A stretch of 64,000 bases of DNA from Siphonodentalium dalli (GCA_032622095.1 CP136069.1:18491326-18555325), one strand, 5' to 3'. Shown: positions 23,601 to 35,198, counted from the first letter of the stretch. Notes: a model not told the origin generated them from the letters alone. Translations and numbers: made by a program.

Positions 23601-24429
23601 GATAATTCATCGTCAGTAATCTCAGGTTCGTCTTCTTGGGTATATCGAATACCTGACCAGATGGTATTTCAGATGTTGTTGAGGTCATAGACGTTGTGTT
23701 TCTTTGAGATTTCCAGCGCTCACTGTTCCACCGTGGACTGCTTGCTCTCATAGGGCTGAAGTTGGATTATATTGATTCCAACGTACTGTTCAGTCTCGAT
23801 AGTGGTTCGTAGTAGTTGGTGCTGGCGTCGGTGTCATATAAGTGGTAGGAAAATGAAGACACATTGATGTTATCGCATTTGTAGCAGTGCCAAGACACAT
23901 TGCTCTTGCTAAGTCTACTCATTTCCTGGGTGTTGTAGCCTAAGCACTCTTTGTGATACCAGATGTCACATGTATCACAGCAGGGACCACCATTTTCCCA
24001 TGTCACTTCTGTATCTGTCGGACATTGTCCAATGAAAATGCACAATCTGTATCTGTTTGGTTACGTCCAAGAATCCAGTATTGGCCAAATCGGACATTGG
24101 AAGTAAAAAATAGATCTTTAATTTCAGATAAATTCAGAGTGAATATAATTATGTTGTTTGTGAATTGCATGTGTATTTATATGCATTTATTTATCAACAT
24201 AACATTTTTGATCTTTTGAAACCAAAAATACCATGGGTTTTTCCATGGTGGAGATTGGACGCTCACTAAAATGTGCGTCTCATTGACGAATAATAAGTCC
24301 ATGGGAAATTTAAATACCGTCTCATACAGTACAACCGAAAATTTGACAGGCACCATTTTGAAATGACCAACATCATCCATTTGTTGCCTGTCATTTTGAC
24401 AGGCAGCATAAAAATTAGTTTGAGCCTTG
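20613..24429 (-). mobile_element. J-family hAT-like element split by a retrotransposon
   Basis: The ends are CAAGGCTCAAAATA (20613) and, inverted, TTTGAGCCTTG (to 24429). The J body at 24000-24429 matches 29141-29605 closely (reverse strand). The remaining J end (20613-20700, with AAAAATAGCTTATGTCCAGT) is separated from it by the retrotransposon. The 8-bp flanks agree poorly (TGATAGAG and ATTCAGAG), so the hAT assignment rests on the end sequence and on the better flanks of the second copy. Confidence 0.7.
20744..24020 (-). pseudogene. Jockey/CR1-group non-LTR retrotransposon ORF2, broken
   Basis: Read on the minus strand: a truncated PHD-type zinc finger (CDTCDIWYHKECLGY near 23960), an APE-type endonuclease (LLTMNYRSIKDK, VCVTESWLSG, VLLAGDFNFPDINW, GISDHATIV), then an RT domain (GKASGPDDLPNRVLK, PENYRPVSLTSVSCKILEH, GVPHGTVLGPLLFLYHIND, LFADDCLLYR) and the C-terminal segment ending at the stop at 20744. 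The first Cys pair of the finger is missing, so the copy is 5'-truncated and the first 15 residues of the open frame come from the J element. In-frame stops lie at about 23767 and 22235; frameshifts at about 22430, 21920 and 21395. Inactive. The 3' UTR is only about 40 bp and no poly(A) or short-repeat tail is evident. Confidence 0.88.
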
Positions 24430-24680
24430 ATTCAGAGGAGCATCTGGGCAGCTCCCTCATATGGATATAGACAGACGGACCGACTGACATGTATACTATG
24501 TATACTGTATACCACCCCAAAAACTCAGTTTATTTAGGGTAGAAAACAAGTTGAACAGATTATTAGTATAAAATTTATTTTAAATTTGGTATAAATCATG
24601 AACATAGTCATAAACATAAAATATTGATGGTGATATCACATGGTCAGTTTTGCAACTTTGAAACTAGGTTTTGACATTAA

Positions 24681-25113
24681 AGGTACTCAATCCGATTCGA
24701 CGGTCCCCATATCATCAGATTCCAACAACATTTTTTGAAATGCCGCTTCAGTTATAAGAATCGATTAATTGCCCAAAAATAATGCTAACCACTGTCAAAT
24801 ATAGTATAAAATTGCCCAAAACCTGTTATTTATCAACGTTTTTGTTCAACGAAATTTTGCCAGTTGTCAAATATCTGACACAAAAAAAGCCACTTGATTT
24901 TAGAGTTATCGATCTTCATCCGCTATGTGGTCAGATAAGTTCTTCTCATCGACAGTTTACTGGGCCACTTAAAATTAAAATAATAGATTTCAAACATCGA
25001 TATCTGATCACTCCTAGCTTTGATGGGTGGGTTCCTCGACTCAAATCAAATATTTTTTACCCCCGAAGCCAAGGAAATAGTAATTTGTGAGCGCTAATTC
25101 GGATTGAGTACCT
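24681..25113. mobile_element. C-family TTAA foldback element
   Basis: TTAA at 24677-24680 and 25114-25117; ends AGGTACTCAATCCGATTCGA and GGATTGAGTACCT. The right arm keeps CCTCGACTCAAATCAAAT; the left arm is shortened. Confidence 0.85.
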
Positions 25114-25117
25114 TTAA

Positions 25118-25377
25118 GTTTGTGTTAGGGCCCTGCAAATATATCATTCCACTCCAATAAAATATCAAGTCAAATACAGCCCCCAAATTATAATGTGGAA
25201 CCGAATCATGTAACAAATTGACATACATTGGTACCATGAGCGGGTGTCACCCACTCATCTTTTGGTATGCGGGATTCATGATTTTAAGATGTTATGCAGG
25301 ATTACCGTTAACTGGTAATCAGAATTCATATGCCCAATTTAACTGGTATTCAGGATTCAATAAAAAGGCTCGTAATA
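25118..25377. other. Spacer
   Basis: Non-coding; nothing recognised except short repeats of GGTAATCAG type. Confidence 0.35.
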
Positions 25378-25472
25378 TGGCTTGTCGACATTTATCGGAA
25401 AGCTCTAAATCCTGAAAAATTACCCATAATTCTGCTGTGGTTAAGAAGTCGATTATTTAGGGCATTACTGTA
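25378..25472. mobile_element. K-family palindromic element, right-arm remnant
   Basis: ATCGGAAAGCTCTAAATCCTG, ATTCTGCTGTGGTTAAG, then GGGCATTACTGTA. The left arm is absent. Confidence 0.7.
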
Positions 25473-25825
25473 TGTTTTTAACATAATTGATTCGACACCA
25501 GAATAAAAAAATGTGGCTTTTTTGGGCAATTAAGAAAACAGAAGAAAAAAATTTTGGTCATGAAGAAAATATTTCTGCAACAAAAAATACTCCCTCCTCT
25601 GTGACGAAAATTTTAAGTCAAAAAGGGGCATAACTCCATCAGAAATGGTCCAACTGAACTCAAATTCGAGCTTGACCTGACTTTCTCATATGAATGCCAC
25701 GCACCAATTTCATAAAATTATGTCAAATATTTTTCAAGTTATCATCCGGACAACAAACATTTCTGATGGAAGGAAAGCCAACATACAGACAGAAGGATGG
25801 ATGGACATTCTCATTTCAATAGTCC
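25473..25825. other. No gene; old repeat-like sequence
   Basis: Contains AACTCCATCAGAAATGGTCCAA and a GGATGGATGGACATTC end typical of dispersed invertebrate repeats. Not assignable. Confidence 0.35.
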
Positions 25826-25831
25826 CCTGAG

Positions 25832-26272
25832 CCTGCAAATAGCGTGTCTGTCATATGCAGAATGAGGTCCCCAGAGGGTGAATTTAGTGACGCTATACCG
25901 CATAGCGGGCTAGCATCACTAAATTCACCCTCTGGGGACCTCATTCTGCTTAGGCCTTCAACTGATATGGCAGACCTAGGATCAGATTGAAGTTCCCCAG
26001 TTGAAGTTGGTGATGTTCACCTATAGGGCACCTCAATTATGAATTTTATCTTCTGCAAATTAGGGGATATAGAAACTTCCTAGAAGGAAAATGTAACTAA
26101 AAACAATCTTAATTTGATACTATAGATACTTCCCAGAACATGAAGCCTAAGCAGAATGAGGTCCCCAGAGGGTGAATTTAATGATGCTAGCCCGCTATGC
26201 GGGATAGCGTCACTAAATTCACCCTCTGGGGACCTCATTCTACAAATGACAGACATGCTATTTGCAGGCTTG
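25832..26272. mobile_element. B-family hAT-like foldback element
   Basis: Left end CCTGCAAATAGCGTGTCTGT (the first four bases of the family end are missing), right end CTATTTGCAGGCTTG. Two palindromes of about 90 bp (25857-25951 and 26151-26244; tips CCGCATAGCGGG and CCGCTATGCGGG) bracket the B middle block. CCTGAG flanks both sides. Confidence 0.85.
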
Positions 26273-26349
26273 CCTGAGGATGGCAGGAAGACATTCTTAT
26301 GCCATCGCCCCACTATATATATTAGACATACTTTATTCATAATTTTCAT

Positions 26350-26507
26350 CTTATTATTATACGTTACAGGATGCTTAGTGGTCGGATATGGTGTCATGTG
26401 AGGCAAAGTGAGATCAGTATTAGGCGAGGCTGAGCCTAATATTGATCTCGCTGAGCCTCACATGACACCATATCCGACCACTGAGCATCACGTAACGTAT
26501 TATTATG
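26350..26507. repeat. Long near-perfect palindrome (about 155 bp)
   Basis: Arms contain GTGGTCGGATATGGTGTCAT and its inverse and meet at GGCGAGGC|TGAGCC. ATTATTATACGTTA at the left mirrors TAACGTATTATTA at the right. Probably a small foldback transposon. Confidence 0.85.
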
Positions 26508-27044
26508 CCAGTGGACAAAATCCATCATATCCCTTTAACTAATCGTTGCTCTCATTTATTTTAATTTCATAAGTTAAATGTGTCGCCTATGGCCATCGAC
26601 TTATGTAACATCACAGTGTTAAATATCAATGCATTGAGTCAATGGCTAATCACCAGAAGTAGGACAACACATTGAGTTTGATAGTTAATTTATGAGTCTT
26701 TACAATTCCTCAAATATATCGCATGCATGTTTTGGTACATGGTACTAGGTCTTTAAATTTGCAGAAAATGAGTTCCGACAATCCATTTTCTTGGCGCCAA
26801 AAATATCCCGAGGCGACTAAGTTTTTTATTTCTGAAAAACAAGATGGTGGATAAGCACCTAATAATGATTTTATATGGGGTCACTGACCTAATATTGGTT
26901 CATACACTGTCACTATTTATCGACGCTGATTGGCTAATCACAAGAGCTGACATAATAGTATGTAATATATGTCTATTGGAAATAAAATATCCTATCCTGT
27001 CCTATTCCTCCCCCAACTATGTTGATAGTTTTATGGTGTCAAAA
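26508..27044. other. No recognised feature
   Basis: AT-rich; nothing recognised. Confidence 0.35.
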
Positions 27045-27455
27045 TAAGGCCTGGATTGAGTGTGTCGTTCCCAGAGGGTGAATTTAGTGATACTATCCTG
27101 CACAGTGGGCTAGCATGATCAAATTCACCCTCTGGGACCTCAATCTGCTTAGTTATCAACTACTATGGGAGACCTAGGATCAGATTGAGGTTCCCCAGTT
27201 GAAGTTGGTGATATTCACTCATCACCTCGATTATGCAATTTATCTTCTGCGAATTAGGGGATATAGAAACTAAACAGAAGGGAAAAAGTTACTAAAAACA
27301 TTAATTTCAGACATACTTCCCAGAAGATGAGGCCTAAGCAGAATGAGGTCCCCAGAGGGTGAATTTAGTGATGCTAGCCCACTTTGTGAGATAGAATCAA
27401 TAAATTCACCCTCTGGGGACCTCATTCTGCAAAGGTCAGACACATTTTATCCAGA
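27045..27455. mobile_element. B-family foldback element
   Basis: Palindromes at about 27066-27150 and 27338-27432 with the usual middle block. The left terminal repeat is shortened (AAGGCCTGGATTGAGTGTGTC). The right end is CAGACTTG. Confidence 0.8.
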
Positions 27456-27772
27456 CTTGACTGTGGGTCTTCAAAGATAATTCAATAGGAAATGCTTAAA
27501 GTGAACATATATTTTTTAATTCAACAGGAAATGCTTGAAGTGAACATACAGTTGTTAGTTTAACTCTTCCATGATTGGAGCTTCATGAAATTTTGCAAAA
27601 ACCCTGTGCCAATGCATTCTCTTATATATGCGAGTCTCCCATAGGGAGCCTCGCATATATAAGAGAATGCATTGGCTTAACAATATTTACCTTGCAAGCC
27701 AATGCATTCTCTCAAATATGTGAGACTCACCTTTATTACATGATCCTACCTTTATTCCATTCTATAAATAGA

Positions 27773-27912
27773 GGATCTCACATGAGTTTCTATTTTATAC
27801 GGAATTTATCAACCGAGTTCACTAAATTCGATTTGAGCCGAGGTTTACCGAGGCTCAAATAGAATTTAGTGGACGAGGTTGATAAATTACGTATAAAATA
27901 GGACGAGTGTGA
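27773..27912. repeat. Long imperfect palindrome
   Basis: CTCACATGAGTTTCTATTTT..TTTATCAACC..CACTAAATTC and the inverse, with centre GGTTTACC. Arms of about 65 bp. Confidence 0.8.
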
Positions 27913-28457
27913 GATACTTTTTATCACATGATCAAATAAACGCGAAGCAATGCGAAATATCCATCGAAAACAACGATAAAAACCGCAGCGATCGCAAGTC
28001 ATTTGAAGAACGATGTGACGTCATCGCACGCGCTGTTATTAAACGTGTCTCTTATCGATAATTATGAAACTGCTTTTATGGGCAAATTATGTGATAAATT
28101 GTGATATGAAATGATCATTGCATAATAGGAATTTAGGAAATAGTGCCAGATGACCTTTGACTTATGGTTTGTTGCCTGTTTATCTTCCGTACACTACGTC
28201 TCAAAATGTTATGGCTTCTAATATTTTTCAAACAAACTCTAATGAATAAAAAGCTTGAAAAGTTCTTTCATTAAATATTTGCATTTAAATACATCAAAGA
28301 GTCTCTATTTATCTGGGACTATTTCTTTACACGGGTAGACAATGCAGAGTTACGTTAAACATCAATGCATGCCTAATAGAAGCCGACGTTAGTTTCACGT
28401 CCCATTTGTTGATTTAAGAATGTTTTATTGAGGTTTTGGATCATGTAATAAATAAAA

Positions 28458-28602
28458 TCTACAACTAGTCCCCAGTTTATAGCGGAATTTACAAAACTCG
28501 TCCAGCAAATTATGTCTGAACCTCACCAAAGGCTCGGTCCATACCTAATTTACTGGACTCGTTTTGTAAATTCCGCAATAAACTAGGGACTCTTTGTAGA
28601 TC
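28458..28602. repeat. Long imperfect palindrome
   Basis: ATCTACAA(C/A)..AGTCCC.AGTTTAT.GCGGAATTTACAAAAC and the inverse, centre ACCAAAG. It shares layout, not sequence, with the palindrome at 27773-27912. Confidence 0.8.
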
Positions 28603-28777
28603 CTCTATATATAAAATAATGCACTGGCACCGGGTCTTTTAGCTGCATCAGAGCAGCTCCCGTCATGAAAGAGTTAATGAGAAATGATGGGAGTGAACAT
28701 ACAATTGTTAATTTAATATTAAATGCATGGATGGAAGATACCCTAAATGACATAACTACACAGTGATGACATGAAAC

Positions 28778-29697
28778 TAAGCCTGAGCTTAGTGTGCCTG
28801 TCATTTGCAGAATGAGGTCCCCAGAGGGTGAATTACTGAATTTAGTGATGCTATCCCACATAGAGACCTCTTGGGACCTCATTCTGAATGGCCGCATGTG
28901 CAATGGGAGACATAGACTCAGAACGAGTTCCCAAATGTTGAATATTGTGATTTACACCCATTGGGAACCTGGATTATGCAATCTGTCATCTGCCAGTTTG
29001 GAGATATGGAGAAACTAAACTAAAACAGAAATAGAATCTATGTGAAGAAGTTTCAATAGAAATTTTATAATAAAGAAACTTTCCAGAGAAGATGAGGCCT
29101 AAGCAGAATGAGGTCCCCAGAGGGTAAATTTAGTGAAGCTGAAAATGACACGCAGCAAATGGATGGTGTTGGTCATTTCAAAATGGTGCCTGTCAAATTT
29201 TCGGTTGTGCCGTATGAGACAATATTTAAATTTCCAATTGACTTATTATTCGTCAATGAGACGCACATTTTAGTGAGCGTCCAATCTCCACCATGGAAAA
29301 AACCCATGTTATTATTGTTTTCAAAAGATCAAAAATGTTAAGTTTATAAATAAATGCATATAAATACACATGCAATTCACAAACGACATAATTATATTCA
29401 CTCTGAATTTATCTGAAATTAAAGATCTATTTTTTACTTCCAATGTCCGATTTGGCCAGTAATGGCTTCTTGGGCATACCCAAACAGATACAGATTGTTT
29501 AAAAATTTGCATTGGACAAAATGTCAGACAGATACAGAAATGAACTGGACATAAGCTATTTTTCGTCGGACAATGACTGTGACCGACCACTTATTTTGAG
29601 CCTTGGTGATGCTAGCCCGCTATGCGGGATAACATCACTAAATTCACGCTCTGGGGACCTCATTCTACAAATGACAGCCACACTAAACTCAGACTTG
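28778..29697. mobile_element. B-family element interrupted by a J element
   Basis: Left end TAAGCCTGAGCTTAGTGTGC, right end TAAACTCAGACTTG. Second palindrome split at GTGATGCT by 29141-29605. Confidence 0.75.
29141..29605 (+). mobile_element. J-family hAT-like element
   Basis: Right end TTATTTTGAGCCTTG. The left end has lost about 30 bp relative to the copy ending at 24429. The host B palindrome is duplicated on both sides as GTGAAGCT (29133-29140) and GTGATGCT (29606-29613), an 8-bp target duplication as expected for hAT. Confidence 0.75.
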
Positions 29698-29847
29698 CAT
29701 GGATGGAAGATACCCTAAATGACATAACTACACAATGGTGACATGAAACATGCATATTGATTCAATGAATGAGAGACATAATCAGTACATGACACCTCTG
29801 GTTATTGCACACAAGCTTGTAGTAAATAAAAGAGAGTGCCACTTTAA

Positions 29848-30287
29848 AGGTACTCAATCCGATCAGATGCTCCTAAATTACTATGTTTTTTGGCTTCGGG
29901 GGTAAAAATTATTTGATTCGAGTCGAGGAACCCACACCCATCAAAGCTCCGAGTGATCAGATATCAATTTTTGAAGTTTGATATTTCAATTGTTTGTGGC
30001 ACAGTAACACGCCATCAAATGGATGTTCTCGGTCAAAATTGCGAATGAAGATAGATAACTCTAAAAACAAGTGATAATACGCCCAAATTTCATGAATACT
30101 CAAATGATAATACGGCCATATTTCATTAACAAAATGTTGATAAATAACACGTTTTGATACGATAGTTGACAGTGTTAGCATTATTTTGTTGCAATTAATT
30201 GATTCTGATAACAAAAGCGCATTTTGAAGAAATGTTGTTGTTGTTGTATCTTGATGATATGGGGACCCTCTGATCGGACTGAGTACC
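29848..30287. mobile_element. C-family TTAA foldback element
   Basis: TTAA at 29844-29847 and 30288-30291; ends AGGTACTCAATCCGATCAGA and CGGACTGAGTACC. Confidence 0.85.
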
Positions 30288-30394
30288 TTAAACATCGAAT
30301 TGAAACTCAAATATTCTCAGGACCCCAGAGGACCCTATAAAAATTATGCCTGACTTTTTTTAATGATGTCATTTGAACAATATTTTTCCCAGAA

Positions 30395-30813
30395 TAATTT
30401 ATGTAACATCATCAGTGATCACGACGGAGATGATGTGCCAACTTGACAAGAATTGTTGTAGATTGTGCAATCTTGTCTGGATTCTGGCACACAAATCCAA
30501 AATGACGTCAGAAACCGTGTCATGACGTCTTCATTTTTCGTTTTCATTAAGCTAATCAAAGAAATTGGTCTAATTGAAATTAATAGACCTAAATCACATG
30601 TGAATTCTTCGTAAGTTGTGAATTAGTTACTTTCATTTTCATCGCGATGCTTCATTCCCAATTCCGCGTTTTTTGCAATCTCCACACTGTTTCTAACCGG
30701 GAGTCACGTGATAATTTCTCCAAAATCCATACCCGCGATCTACAAAATCACTGATGGATATAGAAAAAAAATATATGACGTCATTCACCTGCCTAAGGTA
30801 TAAGCACCCTTGG
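30395..30813 (+). repeat. M-family dispersed repeat, copy 1
   Basis: Matches 60668-61156 and (inverted) 48840-49325: ATAATTTATGTAACATCAT, CATGACGTCTTCATTTTTC, CACATGTGAATTCTTCGTAA, TCCGCGTTTTTTGCAATCTC. Its right end (ACCCTTGG) is split by the N element and continues at 32082 with TGGTTGCTAT. Confidence 0.8.
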
Positions 30814-32081
30814 CAGTGTTCGCGCTGGATCGAAAAAAACGTTAGCCAAAAGTTTAGCCAAATGAAAATTTTATTAGCCAAATGAAAAAAACTTTAGCCA
30901 AATGTTTTTTGGCCAAATTAAAAAAACTTTGGCCAAATTAAATCATCGTTTTCTGGTCAGTTCACAATTAATTAATAAAACGTAAAATCTAACAGACGCA
31001 GGTAAAATACACAATAATTTAAATAATTTGGATGAACTAGAAGTATTTTTATATATATAATTTATTAAACATGTATTAATCTTTATGTGAAAGAGTGATT
31101 GGGGGTGGTAACCCGGGATTGTCCTTCTTAATGTCATTATTTTTTTGTTTTATATCAATATCTTTTTTTAAATCATTTATCCTTGCGAAAATATCTAAGT
31201 GACATCTGGAAACTAATAACTTAATATTGTTACGCCGTTATCAAATTACAATCTGTCAGAAAGCATGCATATTATTTTGACTGTATTGGTATTGACGACA
31301 AATAGCCACAAATATATGTCGTGATTCACATCTGGCTGATTAAGCTATTGTCTTACACTTGGTGCTCATAAACCTCGACCGTCATAAATGCAATGTCATC
31401 ATAAACATGCATTGTGCAGGAGCCCTGTGAGTGACAGACAGACAATGGGGGATTATGGGATTAAAATAAAATAATGACCTTTTGCTGTTTCGTGAAGAGT
31501 GACGTAATCTTTCTCCAGATTAAAACAGCCTGTTACGAACAAATTGCTTATATACCAGCGTCAATGCACACTTTGATTTCATATCACTTTGTGATCGCTT
31601 GGTTGATAGAGTTGTCGATCGGGTTTCCCTTTGTACTGTCCGCGATCGGGTTTCCCTATGTACAGTCGGCGATATATTCCCACTTTCGATGTTTCGGACT
31701 AGATTGTTCACATCACATAATTGAAAATCCACTTGCCAAAACTTTTGCCAAATGAGATTGGCAAATTTGGCAAGTGGCAGCGCGAACCCTGTCTGTATAT
31801 TATGTTAGATTTGGAAATAAAAATATGTTTTCACTAAATGTTAGAGCTTACATTTTGCTGTTAATGAACGATATTTCATAAGTACGAAAATAATGAAATA
31901 CTTTCGTCACCTAACTTCGTCTTCAATGTCGATCTATTGAGAGCTTTTATTAATTAGCTTTCAGTCTCCATTTGGGGTCAAAAAAAGTTTAGCCAAAATT
32001 TTAGCCAAATGAAATTTTTATTAGCCAAATTTGAAAAACATTAGCCATTGGCTAATTTGGCTACCGACAGCGCGAACACTG
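30814..32081. mobile_element. N-family hAT-like element (1268 bp) with perfect 8-bp duplication
   Basis: Ends are CAGTGTTCGCGCTGG and CGACAGCGCGAACACTG. ACCCTTGG is duplicated exactly at 30806-30813 and 32082-32089. Subterminal TTAGCCAAA motifs repeat at both ends. At 31728-31775 lies the right end of a related subfamily (GGCAAGTGGCAGCGCGAACC). No transposase frame; non-autonomous. Confidence 0.9.
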
Positions 32082-32089
32082 ACCCTTGG

Positions 32090-32499
32090 TGGTTGCTATT
32101 AATCTCAGGTTTTAATCCATAAAGAGATTTGGTTCTAGTATTGCTGAATTGGTCATTGTTGCATGGTTATGTCCATAAAGTCAAATCAGGATATCAAAAT
32201 CTCATAAAAAAAGGGATTTTAAATTATTTTTAATGTTTTTGAAAAATTGAATGGAATTTTAATGCAGATTCCGTCATCACTTCTAATAATTTTTTCGGTA
32301 TATTGGCCTGACCGAAATATCCAATTGTTTCAAGGAAGATCATCTTGAGGCACGAAAAACTTCAAATAAGCCACCATTTTCTATTGTTAATGTACGAGTC
32401 ATGAGAGATCATACGACAGATGAACAAGATGTTGAGATTCTGGCTCACTAAATAGATTCTCCCGCCAGTTATAAAAGTATAGATTGGTACAGTGTATTA
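32090..32499. other. M-family tail then unrecognised sequence
   Basis: TGGTTGCTATTAATCTCAGG completes M copy 1. The rest is not recognised. Confidence 0.4.
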
Positions 32500-32762
32500 T
32501 TTCAAGTAAATTTCGGATGAAGATGGATAACTCTAAAATCATGTGGTAATACGGCCACATTTTCGTTATAATCAAGTGATAATTCGGCCATATTTTATTG
32601 AACAACATGTTGATAAATAACACGTTTTGAGAAATTTTATACCATAGTTGGCAGTGATTATCATTATTTTGTTGTAATTAATCGATTCTGATATCTAAAG
32701 CGTATTTTGAAGAAATGTTCTAACTTGATGATATGGGGACCTTCTGATTGGATTGAGTACCT
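32500..32762. mobile_element. C-family element, right half
   Basis: GATGAAGATGGATAACTCTA through GGATTGAGTACCT and TTAA (32763-32766). The left half is missing. Confidence 0.7.
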
Positions 32763-32967
32763 TTAATGATACGGATGGCCTTCGGCATCGTTATTGTTGT
32801 TAAAAAAGTCACATCCATTAAAACTGCCATAAACAGAAAGATTATTAAAATATAGACAGATTGTGTTCTTATACCAATCAAAAATATTGCATAAATAGCA
32901 TGTTATTGTCAAGATCGTACACATTGCCAGTAAACAAAAGCCATATAATGATACAGTACAATGAGTC

Positions 32968-33182
32968 AAGAGTGTGTGATACGCAAAACATTAAACACCG
33001 GGGAGACCCCACTTTCAGTGAACTTTGGTTAAAATTGACACCACAGTGTTTGCAACATACTGATATAGCACTCGCTAATCCTTGCCACTCAAGATGTTGG
33101 TGTTGAATGGGTCACAGTGAATCACTCTCAAAAACAATTGCCAAAGTGTTGAGTGTTTTGCCTATTGCACACTCTTTATGTG
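32968..33182. repeat. Short element with 25-bp inverted ends
   Basis: AAGAGTGTGTGATACGCAAAAC at the left is close to the inverse of GTTTTGCCTATTGCACACTCTT at the right. Possible small foldback element. Confidence 0.45.
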
Positions 33183-33384
33183 CTGTATATAAACAAATGC
33201 TTGGTTCAAAAAAGTGTGTTTTGTGGGCAATATCGCATTTATATTATTATTGTATTTTCTTGAGGAAATTCCTAATTTGGTAACTTTTATTTCTAAATTT
33301 TATCCTGCAAAGAAGACAATACGTATCTTTAACCCTTTGAACCCGAGAGCCGGAATACCGATGAATGGCAACAAGCCATGGCAT

Positions 33385-33690
33385 AGGTCGCCTCGCATAT
33401 ATAAGAGAATGCATTGGCCTAACAATTTTTTACAATTTTAATAATTTTTTCTTGTATTCTTTAACAATTTTATAATTTCACCCATACAGAGCCCCAGACA
33501 AACATGAGCAGACGACACTCTTCTATAATTATGCTTCTATGTCTGGGGCTCCCTGCAGGGTAATGGATGTTTTTTATTTTATGTCCTAAAAATTGTAAGA
33601 AACATTTATTTAAAAAAAATTATAAAAAATTGTTAGGCCAATGCATTCTCTTATATATGCGAGGCTACCTATGGATTTGATATGGCGGGT
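33385..33690. mobile_element. Double-hairpin element, frame iv, truncated
   Basis: Half palindromes at both sides (GGTCGCCTCGC..CATTGG and CCAATGC..GCGAGG), the CAGAGCCCCAGAC/GTCTGGGGCTCC inner hairpin, and the right end GATTTGATATGGCGGGTCAC. Confidence 0.75.
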
Positions 33691-33777
33691 CACATATTCC
33701 TATATCCCAGGAGACCGGAATACCGGTCCGGAAATCATACGATATTTGACATGAAATTACAGCACAATAAACGCACA

Positions 33778-34130
33778 TATCAACTAGAGTTGTACTTCTT
33801 CTTTGCACACATGCGTCACATGTTTACCCACGTGACTTTGATAGACAAACTGATGACAGAGGGTCTGTTTCTTCGCGCATGAGCAGAGGCCTATTTTGAG
33901 AAAAAAATCGCTTTTTATCATCGGAAAAGGGGAAGTATTAGAAATTTCGCAATCAAAGCTGATCAAAGCCCAAATTAAATAGAATTGTGCTTCTACTTTG
34001 CACGAATGGGTCACATTCATGTTCATACCTCTGACTTTAGCAGCCAAATTGGAAACAGGGGGTCTGTTTCTTTGCACATGCACACAGGTGCATTTTGAGA
34101 AATGCCTTTTATCGTAGGTAAAGGATAAGA
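33778..34130. repeat. Tandem duplication, about 195-bp period
   Basis: ACTTTGCAC(A/G)..TGCGTCACAT..GGGTCTGTTTCTT(C/T)GC..CAT..CATTTTGAGAAA occurs at about 33800-33905 and 33995-34105. Confidence 0.7.
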
Positions 34131-34410
34131 ATTTTGTTATAAATATATAGCGCGACCAAAGGAAGCCGCAATATAATCTACATGTATATTGAACGTGGAA
34201 TAGACTGTCTTGTTGAAATACCTTGTGACATATTTAACCGCAAACTAATTCAGTTAGCATAGTTGATTGCCGTATAGTTGAGCGTGTATACATGTATATA
34301 CATCCCAGTTAAGAGCATTATGAGTTACGTCGTCGGAACACTATATATGACGTCAGGCGCCTCGGGTTGGGGCCATTTAACGTTCAGAACATCAGAGTTC
34401 AATGGGTTAA

Positions 34411-34793
34411 CCCTTTACCCAACAAACCGGCCAAAAACGGCCAAATAAAGCTGCAACAGCCTAAATTATCTTGGGTCTGTCTCAATAAAACCATACAAAT
34501 ATGGACATCATTGGAACCGGTTCATTGAACACATTGTGATGGTTACAGTTATGCCCTGTGCCAATGCATTCTCTTATATATGCGAGTCGACCATAGGTCG
34601 CCTCGCATATATAAGAGAATGCATTGGCCTAAAAAAAAATCTTTTTTTAACATTTTTTCTTACATTCTTTAACAATTTTATAATTTTTAATGTGTTAAGC
34701 CAATGCTTTCTCTTATATATGCGAGGCGACCTATGGTCGACTCGCATATATAAGAGAATGCATTGGCACAGGGCCCTTCTGTTGGGTAAAGGG
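34411..34793 (+). mobile_element. Double-hairpin TTAA element, frame i (383 bp)
   Basis: TTAA at 34407-34410 (shared with the previous element) and 34794-34797; ends CCCTTTACCCAACA and TGTTGGGTAAAGGG. Palindromes at about 34560-34626 and 34700-34766. Same left block as 6199-6592. Confidence 0.9.
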
Positions 34794-34922
34794 TTAAGTG
34801 ACAATAACTGATTCAGCTCGAGCAATCCACTAACTCAGAAATTGTGATTCTGACTAAAACGAGGTACTGGTTAATCAATCTAGAAATAAAAAATCAATAT
34901 ATAACGGTATCAATCATCAACA

Positions 34923-35136
34923 TACAATGCCATAAACAATCAACTCCTGAACCACAGCAGAATTATGGGTAACTTTTCAGGATTTAGTCGGAAATATGGC
35001 TTGTTGCCATTCATCGGAAAGCTCTTAGTGAGAGCTTTCCAATGAATGGCAACAAGCCATATTTACGTCTAAATCCTGAAAAGTTACACATAATTCTGCT
35101 GTGGTTAAGGAGTCGATTATTTAGGGCATAACTGTA
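34923..35136. mobile_element. K-family palindromic element
   Basis: TACA.TAATGCC-type ends, ACCACAGCAGAATTATGGGT and CATTCATCGGAAAGCTCT arms around centre TAGTGA. TA at each end suggests a Tc1/mariner-type origin. It is flanked by a 22-bp direct duplication starting ATAACGG.ATCAATCATCAA. It lies 62 bp downstream of the SIN1 stop codon, so it is probably in the 3' UTR. Confidence 0.8.
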
Positions 35137-35198
35137 TAACGGCATCAATCATCAACAACAAACAAAGCAAACAAACACTTCATCTACCCTGGCCTGTG

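Larger units (their letters stand above)
27564..28673. mobile_element. TTAA element, frame ii, with nested palindromes
   Basis: TTAA at 27560-27563 and 28674-28677; ends CTCTTCCATGATTGGAGC and CTCCCGTCATGAAAGAG. It carries a type-2 double-hairpin palindrome (27609-27675, tip CTCCC-ATA-GGGAG), a second partial one at 27696, and two unrelated long palindromes (27773-27912 and 28458-28602). Single-copy-looking sequence fills 27913-28457. Confidence 0.7.
33333..34406. mobile_element. TTAA element, CCCTTTGAAC ends (1074 bp)
   Basis: TTAA at 33329-33332 and 34407-34410; left end CCCTTTGAAC, right end GTTCAATGGG. Contains part of a frame iv double-hairpin element (33385-33690) and a tandem duplication (33778-34130). 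No coding frame. Confidence 0.65.
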
